DNA from: Beroe forskalii
Lineage: Eukaryota > Ctenophora > Nuda > Beroida > Beroidae
Assembly (NCBI GenBank): GCA_011033025.1
Contig: WFMF01000219.1
Span: 62,001 to 126,000 of the forward strand
Reading direction: 5' to 3'
Length of the DNA: 64,000 nt
In this document: positions 34,301-43,300 of the stretch, one piece after another
How the letters are laid out: each line of letters begins with the position of its first letter
Position numbering within the stretch: position 1 is the stretch's first letter
The notes under the pieces: model-generated
What the model saw: only the letters and a program-made list of their open reading frames with translations
The model's database searches: none
What the model was told of the DNA's origin: nothing
Position numbers and translations under genes: made by a program

Positions 34301-37300
34301 ACACCGTAACGCAGGAAACCATTGAGAGCAAAACAAAGAGGGTTCAGCAGGTGAGTTTCAGTTATTTACATCCATTTCCACTTAAATATTTTCCGACTTC
34401 TTGAAAAATTCAACAGTCAAGACACATTCAACCAACCCATCTGTCCTTCACCCCTCTTTCCCTACCCCTACCTTATTCTCCCCTTCTTTTTTGCCCAGTT
34501 ATCCCCCATTATTCCTGACTCGACCCCTCGTTCCATCATATCTAATATCCACTTCCCCCCATTCCTTTCCCCTTCTCCACTTCCCACCCTTTCAGGAAGC
34601 ATCCGCTGCAAGGCCCGGTGGGAGGGAGTCCAGCATAGTATCCTCTATCTCCACCAGTACTAATCCCACCTCACTCCCACTATTCCCACTTAACTCCCAC
34701 TATTCCCACCCACTATTCCCACCCACTATTCCCACCTAACCTCCACTATTCCCTCTCAGGAAGCATCCGCTGCTAGACCCGGTGGAAGGGAGTCCAGCAT
34801 AGTGTCCTCCATCTCCACCAGTACTGTACGAGCCCACCCCGGCGAAACTGTGAGTAAATTAGTGAGCCCAGTGGGATAGGGGTTGTGGTTCAAGAAAGAA
34901 TAGTCAGCTCATGGTTTGAGTTTATTAGTGAACCATCCGGGATTTTGGTCGTGGTACAAAATGGTGAGCATCTCATTTCCAAATTTGAGGGCCTTTGCCA
35001 TTTTACTAAGACCCACAAATCCGGACCAGTGTCATTGTGGAGCACGTTTTATGTCTGAACGTGGCTCCTGTCTGGAATTCGGAATATTCTAAAACGGAGT
35101 TATTCAACTTTATATTTCTACATCGCACAACCACCAGTCTTCACTTATTTCCAAAATCCAATGGTGTTATTTTAAAAATTACATCGTTCGAGTCACTGCC
35201 CTTCACCGAGTGTAATATTTTGTGCTGTCATCGAATATTCAGAATTATATCCTGTGGCTTCTGAGCCCCACACCACTTCAGGAGGGTCTCGTCAAAAACA
35301 GAATAGTTTTTAACTTAGTGTCATGTCTACCTATGATATCATCGGATTTATAACCAATTAAAATTGTCAGATTTGCATTCCATTTTCCAGATGTTACTTT
35401 GACAGGTCTGAGGTTAACAATCTCAAACCAGCGTCAAAATCAATTACGTAACCCAGAAAATCCCATACATGTATTGAATCACACTATCACAGTTTACAGT
35501 CTACTCTTTAAACCAAATCCCACCCGAATCACCGTTATACTCTTCAAAAACAGGTGAGACTGACCTGCGTTGCGACTGGCAACCCCATCCCAGACATCAC
35601 TTGGACTGTTCCTGCGACCCTACGAAACAGTGGTAGAATGTCGGAGACCTCCTTTGCTCGGAATCTCGTTATACGAGATGTTAGGATCAGTGACTCAGGA
35701 GAGTACAAGTAAGTTTTGAAAGGTGGATGAATTGGCATACTGCCAGATTAGGAGATTATGGATTCAAACACCCATTCCTAGGTTTCACTTTAAGTATGAT
35801 TTAATGCATATTACCGGATTATGGATTCAAACACTCATTTCTAGGTTTCTCATCCCACATTTAACTACATTAAACGAGGATTGTGTAAGGTTTTTTTTTT
35901 CTAAAGCTCATACGGATGGTGATACGCTAGAAAAGTGACTTTGACGGTGACAGTTTGAACTGTAGTGTGCCCGTCTTGTGAGTGCGCGGCGTAATTTTAG
36001 CGCGGCATACAGAAAGTGTTTTAAATGTTTATACGCCGCGCACACAAAAGACGCGCACACTGCAGTTCGAACTGCCCCTGATAACTTACCATGAAACACC
36101 CAGGTGTACTGCGGTTAACGAACACGACTACCAGATAGGAGCCTCCTTCATATTCAGAGTTCAAGTCGTGACTTCGCCGACCTTCTCAACCACCCCTGCT
36201 GACGAAACATTCGATAAAGGTAAGTTTTAGTTTATTTCTACAATGGTTCCTATTCACCGGACTTACGACAAAGGTAAGTTTCTGCTATGGTTCCTACTGA
36301 CTGTACTGACAGGTTTCGATTGGTGTATTGCGGATATATGCGATTTTTTTTCTATTTTAAAAGTTTCACATTTTCAAGGACTCTCATTTGAGACCCTCCT
36401 TTGATGTAGCGATGACATTGTATTCGACTTACAAAGCCTTCTCTGCAAAGCGTTATTCTCAATCGCCGATATTAAAGCCTATAATTGGAACATAAATCAG
36501 TTATCAGCATTAACGGGAATTATAAATTAACATGGGAGTTTAACAGTTGTTACACGCGCAGCATGGGACGCGTTCATGGCGATAAGTCAGGAATTCCTCA
36601 AGAGTGACACTGACCAATCAAACGTCCATCCTACCTTCCATATAGATTTCCTTGGAAAAGGTGTTATTATTCATGTGATGAATATGATCGGAAAAATGTG
36701 CCATTTGACAGTTTGATCAAACGTGATCAACCTATCAAAACACTTTCCCAAACATGATCACGTTTGGGAGGGTATTTAACAGCAAAGTTTTGAGAAATTC
36801 TTCATTAATCTCTAAATTAACTCCCCACTATCACCTGATAGCATAATGCCCTTTCCTTATCTAGGTTCATAAATTACCCTATGCCCCATCCCAGGTGACA
36901 GGGCTGAGTTGAAGTGTGGACTCCAGAACCGAGGTGCTCTGGAGTGGATAAAGGACGGTCACTCTGTTACTCTCAAGGAATCCAAGATCACTATGAACGG
37001 CAACTACCTTGTCATCAAGTATGTGCATATCTTGAGACTTTGATCGGTCTTTGTTTGAAACATTTGTATTTATTTTATAGTCGGCGTGTTTTAGAAAGAT
37101 GTATGCGAATATTTGTGGTACAGTCAGAATTAACGATGTTTCTCAGGCTAGTAAGGAACGAATAACATTTCTATTTTGGATGTATCTTGCTGCTAAAGCC
37201 TGAACAAGATCACAGTAAGAAATAAAATCTCTTACTTTCTGACAATTTCGAAAAAAAGTTAATCCCACTCTTTCACCCCACAGTAACATAGACGAGCAAG

Positions 37301-40300
37301 ATGAGGGGATGTATCAGTGTACGGCAGACTACATCTCCAGTCCTCCTAACAGGTTCGGAGATATTATATGCCTAGCAGCTCGATAAAGTGGTGGTTTTAA
37401 CTTTGTAAGGATGTATTGGCGAGGTAAGAGAACGATTCCATCTTAACCGAACGATTTCGCATTTGGAATCGAGGAAAACAGTTTCATCTCAAAACCGCCC
37501 ACTCACCAAACCCTATCTACTATGATAAACCAACTACCTCCCCAGGTTTGCCGCACAGTCGAGTGCCTTCATCACAGTCCGTTCCCCACCTCGGATAGTA
37601 GAGTCCACCTCCTCCTTCATATACGACCAGGGCACCACCATCACTATGAAGTGTACTGCCAGGGGCAGACCCTACCCCTACGTGAAGTGGTACAAGGATG
37701 ATGCTCTGCTGGAACTATCGGATAGAGTCAGGATGGTGAGTGCTGCAAAGAGGCGTAGCCAGGGGAAAGGCGACACAGCCGGCTGCCTCCCCGTTTCTGG
37801 TTAAACGTGAAAAATTTATTTAGATGAGAGCTTTAATCCAAGAAAAATAGAAAAAAATCAACAGGTTTTGAATGTAACTCGCCGCCTCCTTTTCAAAATT
37901 TTAGCTACATCCCTGGTGAGTACTGTGTGTTGCACAGGGGGTGGGTGTAACAGAATCTCCCAACTTGATATACTTCAATATAAGGGCTAAGGGGAGACAA
38001 GTTAGTGGGGGAGGAAAGGCAGTTAGTGGGTGACGATTCTATTCTAACAAACTCATAACCCTTTATGTTATTCTGTGTTTAAACCAAGTTGTTTGGAATT
38101 GAAACTACTGCTGCCAGCTCAGTAGCAGTCCGTAAAACACAACATCTTCTCAGAAAATAGACATTCCTCCGTCATCAATGCTCTTCGTAAAGGCATAATG
38201 ATGACACAACTCAATCATACTTCTAGACAGACTTTACTGTGCCTGGTAGAGTGTTGAAACATGGCCAAGTGTTAAACACTTGAGATCTGACATTTGACGC
38301 TATTTTAGTTTCTGTTTCCATAATGAACTGAGCCAAGCTGTCACTCACTTCAAGGCTTCATTATAGAACTTGGCACACAGCCAGGCAGAAAATAGAATAT
38401 TGGATAACTTAATTATAGCTTATTAACAGTAAACGTCAACAGAACCTAAATAGAATTAAATTAAATTTGTAGCTTCGACCGAGTAAAAAGTACCGAATTT
38501 TTGATGAATAGATTTGGAAACTGTTGACACTTTCTCTCAACTGGCGCATTCCTACCCTAATGGAAAATGTGCGCAAACTTGCAGCGCTGTCGTTTATGAC
38601 AGAAAGAAAAAAGTCTGATTTGAACTCAAAAACTGACATAAATCGACGCATAAATCTATATATAGGTCTCAGAAAGTGGGAACATATTCCCACTTTCTTG
38701 TGGAAATAAATTCCCACTTTCCAGCGGTAACTTCGTAACAAATTTCCACTCTCCGACTCGGGAAATGTTCTCAAGGACCCAATATTCCCACTTTTCCCAG
38801 GAAGGATTTCAGTGAACACTTTATTTCAGTTGGACGCACAGAACCTGCTGATAGAGAACTCCTGGGGAACATATTCCCTCTGTAAATAAATGGGAACATA
38901 TTCCCACTTTCAGTCGGAACATGCTCCCAATATTCCCACTTTTGAAACCCAATGTTCCCACTTTTGAAAACTCCCACTATTTCAGTTGGACGCACAGAAC
39001 CTGCTGATAGAGAACTCCTGGGGCGGGGACTGCGGGAAGTACACGTGTGTTGCTTCCAATGCGTTGGGGAAGGATTACCTAACCAGGACACTGACTGTCA
39101 TTGCTAAAGCTACCGTGAGTACTGAGTACTGTTGAGGGTCGGTTGGAAATGTTTAATGACGCGAATCAGAAGCTACCGTTAGGGTGATGATATGGGCAGT
39201 GGGGTTTCACTCTTCTTTACTCTTAAATTCACTCTTCTAATCAACGTTAGTATGATAATATGAAGGGTGTGCTAACATTCTAGAATGCTGAATAATGATG
39301 TATTGATATTTTCAACTCATCGCCCTATTAAGCCATGATAATGACGTTATAAATATTCAACATAGCACTGAAAACCCTGAAAATGCCTTATGCAACGCCC
39401 CATCCTATCTCCTGATAATGACTTCGACTACACACCATTCAAACCTCTGACAATTCCATCACTAACACACCATCCTAATCCCTGACAATGTCACTCCTCT
39501 CTAGGTTGAGAGCGTGACAGCATCAGATGACCGGGGTTACTTCATGTCGGGGGATAAGATCCAGCTGACCTGCATAGTGACGGGATCTCGGGATGTTAAT
39601 GTCACCTGGATCAAGGACAACGACACTGAAAATCCCTTGAAAAGTGAGTGGATCAAAACTTAAGCTTTTTAATGAGTGTTACCATAGTTCTCTTCAGATT
39701 GAATGCTCTCGAGTGGTGAAGGGAAGGGTCTGATCAAGAAGAAGCTTGAAAATTTTTCGTAACAATATCTGACCAAACGGGATACCATGAATGCTACATA
39801 AAGCAAGCATTGCTTGTTTTGTGTAACTCATGACACCAGATATTGAAAATTATTGGAAAGCTAGCAAATTGTTTTTAACCTTTCGGCTTTTCGGGCCGTT
39901 AAATTATTTTCCTTGTACTTATTAATTCAGCGCCTGATACAGACTGAAAATATCCGATTCAGCATTTGGGAGAACTTGATGAAAGTCTTTGGACATTGAC
40001 TTTGTAGTTTAAAACCTGGCAGTGTAGACTACGATGTAAACAGTAAATATTGTCAAAATAAAATACGTGAATAAAGTACATAAATAGTTGATAAATAACA
40101 CTGGTAGAAAAAAAATCCTCGAAAACTTGAAAATCGTCAATTGAATGACCAAGTTCGCTCGCATTTTATTTACACAGCCATGACCATTTCCAGCATAATT
40201 CTTTCCCCAAATCCGGTCATTCTAAATGGCATGTTCCGTTTATCAAGCTTCAAAATAATGAATTCAACATCTGAATGCCATCTTAAAGTGTCTTGAGCAT

Positions 40301-43300
40301 TATGCCGAACATGCCTTTTCTTTCTGCTCAAATAATGCAGCCATAATATTATGATTACCTTTCAAATTTCAAATTGTACGAAATGCTGAGTAACGACCTG
40401 ATCCGTGAAATCCTTCAATTCAAAAGTTCAAACCTTCCTTCCGCTGAACATTCCCTTGGGGGTCCTTTCCAAAACAAAAAACGACTTAAATAAAAAGTTA
40501 ATTGAAAATTTGATCAAAAATTTTGACTGAAGCTCGTTTTTGCTTTAATTAATTCTGTTTCGGAAAGGACCCTTGCACCTCCCCTCACTCACTCACCCTC
40601 CACCTCCTCCCCAAAGTGCACACAGTTCTCTATCACCTCGTTAAATTCCTTCTCCAGAAGCCCCAGTTTCCGTTCTCGCTGCTTTAACTCCCGGGTTACG
40701 TAACGTAGCTCGTTCTGGTTGGAGTCCCGCTCTCGTTTTAATCTGTCAACCTGGCACTGGGGGGAGTGTTAAAAATTCCACCCGGATTTCAACCCAAGTT
40801 TTATCCCAATTTTCAACATCAATTTCGTCGTTCTTTCTAAACTTCAACCTATAAATTTCAACGTATACTGCTATACTGAGTTTCTTGTTTGTAGCAAAAG
40901 TAAAACGTTTCTCTTACACAAAATAAACGGAATTCCATGCTGACTATGGCTTCACTCATTCAATTTGAGTTTTGATGCTACCGGATAGAAACTAGACTAA
41001 ATGTTCTTAAATTCTTGATACATAGTAATGCATAACTATAGGTAATAGGAAGTGTTGATTTGCATATTATTGTTTATTGGACAAGGCGCAGCAGAGTCTA
41101 TGATATGCACAATATGCATCGAAATGATGACCTATTGTCATAATATGCATTTTAAAAGTGAGACTATGTAACCATGTCATGGTTAGCCTGACCAATGACA
41201 ATGGTTGAAGAATTTGCGACTTGCTGCTAGAAATTTTTCAAATCTAACCTCAAGTTCGATGACATCATTCTTGATGTCAGTATTCTGCTGGAAAGCTGTA
41301 TCGAGCTCCTTGTCGAGCAAGTCAATGTCAACTACCATCGCTCTCTTTTCTTCTTCTCTCTGCGATAAAAATTAATAATTGAAAGTGAACTCAAGGTACT
41401 GCTTAACAGGGGACGGATCTGCGAGTGACCCGTAAACTCTGATTTTAGATGAATTCTACCCATCATTAGCGCACAAAACTCAGACATTTGGACGGTTCGT
41501 GTTTTCCTCGCGGAAAAAGAGCGCGCGTATAAGAGGGTAGATGAAACCCTTTTTCATAAGTTTCCGCGATTTTCGAAGGAGAGTTTGAATTACCTGAAGG
41601 AGTGTGGCTCGTATTTCTTCCAGCTCGGCTGCCATGCTCTCATACCTCCGGACAGCCCTATCTCGCTCCTGTATCAGGATTATCACCATGTTCCGAAACC
41701 GATCCATTTTCTGTGGGTGGGGGAAATCATCAAGGAATGGACTCGAGGGTTTTCTAACGATTTCGCTGTAATTAAGAAGAGAGTGGGCTGAGGATATTGA
41801 TGGATTGACGCTAGCAATTTATCAATTGATTCGATGACATCATTTCAGCACTTCAATGAACGAAAACAATCCATTGGGATTATTAATGTAGTGAAGTGCA
41901 TTCACTCTTGCACTTTACCAAGCTACAGGTAGTCAGGTAGTATTGTGCGTGACCGGATATATTTGCGATGGGCGAAATATCGAAGCTTGCGAAAGCTTTC
42001 AACAATCAACAAAAGCGAATAATAAGGGATGCAATCTACATGAGAATGAACGACGGAAGACTTTGTGCCTTATCAATAATCAAAATACAAAATTTCTAAA
42101 GCAAAGACAAAGGCAAAAGTGATAAATTTGGGTCAAAACACAAGACATCTGCAAAACCTAGCTGATATATGCCCTGCAGCAAAGAACTAACACCAGCCTA
42201 CGTCTGTGCGTGATGAAATGGCCTGTTAGAAGCGCTAGCACACCGGGTAAAGTCACTTGTTAAAGGTAGGCGGGTGACGATGACGTCATTATCATGATGT
42301 AGCGTGAGCAAGTGATGACTTTAAACACGCCTATTAGAATCCAGAGATACCTGAGCACAGTCACACCACCAAACAACTACAGGTTGTTTCCCTACCACAC
42401 TATGACCTTAATAAAGTAGGATAAATATTCGCACAAACCTTAAAATAGGGTAAAATATTCACAGGATGCGTGTGTTAGAGTTACGCCTTTATGAAATAAC
42501 CTGAACCGGTAACAAATGTTGCATACATACTCGGTGAAATAACATCTATTTTCATGGAGCTGGCGTGTTGACAATTGTATGGATAACGAATAGAAGTCAG
42601 TTGAGAGTGACGTCATTATCAGGGTTTAGAATTGTCAATTGTTGACCTCTAACCGCCTTTTTGGCACACAGCCCAAAGTTCTTCTGAAGCTTGTGAGGGT
42701 ACTATGATAATAATATTATATCTTTAAATTATATTACTTTTACTTCTTGGCCTACGTCAATCGCCGTTGTATAACGCTGTTTAACTTAGCCTACGTATAA
42801 TTCAGACAGGTGAAATAATGACAACTTGTCTGGAAGTTTTGGCGCTCGCTAATATAACGTTGGCTAAACGTCTCACGATGGATTTGGCAAATAATTATGA
42901 CTATGAGTGGACGAATATCTGGACGAATATCCGAGCGAGAGCGTCTAAAAACACTAATATTTTACGGCAAAACAAACTTTCTGGCAACGATCTGATCTGC
43001 TAGCTGCTACCACGCACTACTAGAACTGCGTGCTTTGTAACGCTATGAAGGGATGGACTGAGTACTGATGATGTACAGCTAACGAGAGGCCCAGGAGAGG
43101 CTGCAGGGGTGATGATATTATATGAACTGCATGGGATGGAGCAGTGCGCTGTTTAAGGCGAGCAGGCGGTTTCAAATCGTCATTTCACCATTCTAAGGCC
43201 TGATAATGACGTCACTCCCAACTCACTCCCTCCGCAAACGACCCATTTGCCTGTTTGTGCCTCTCAGGACACACTTCCTGCTGTGATGAACACTCTCAGA

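Noticed and set aside
34401..34739. 112-codon frame in the LCCL-Ig gene
   Set aside because: Contains the partial exon 9 copy plus pyrimidine-rich intron and minisatellite; no donor.
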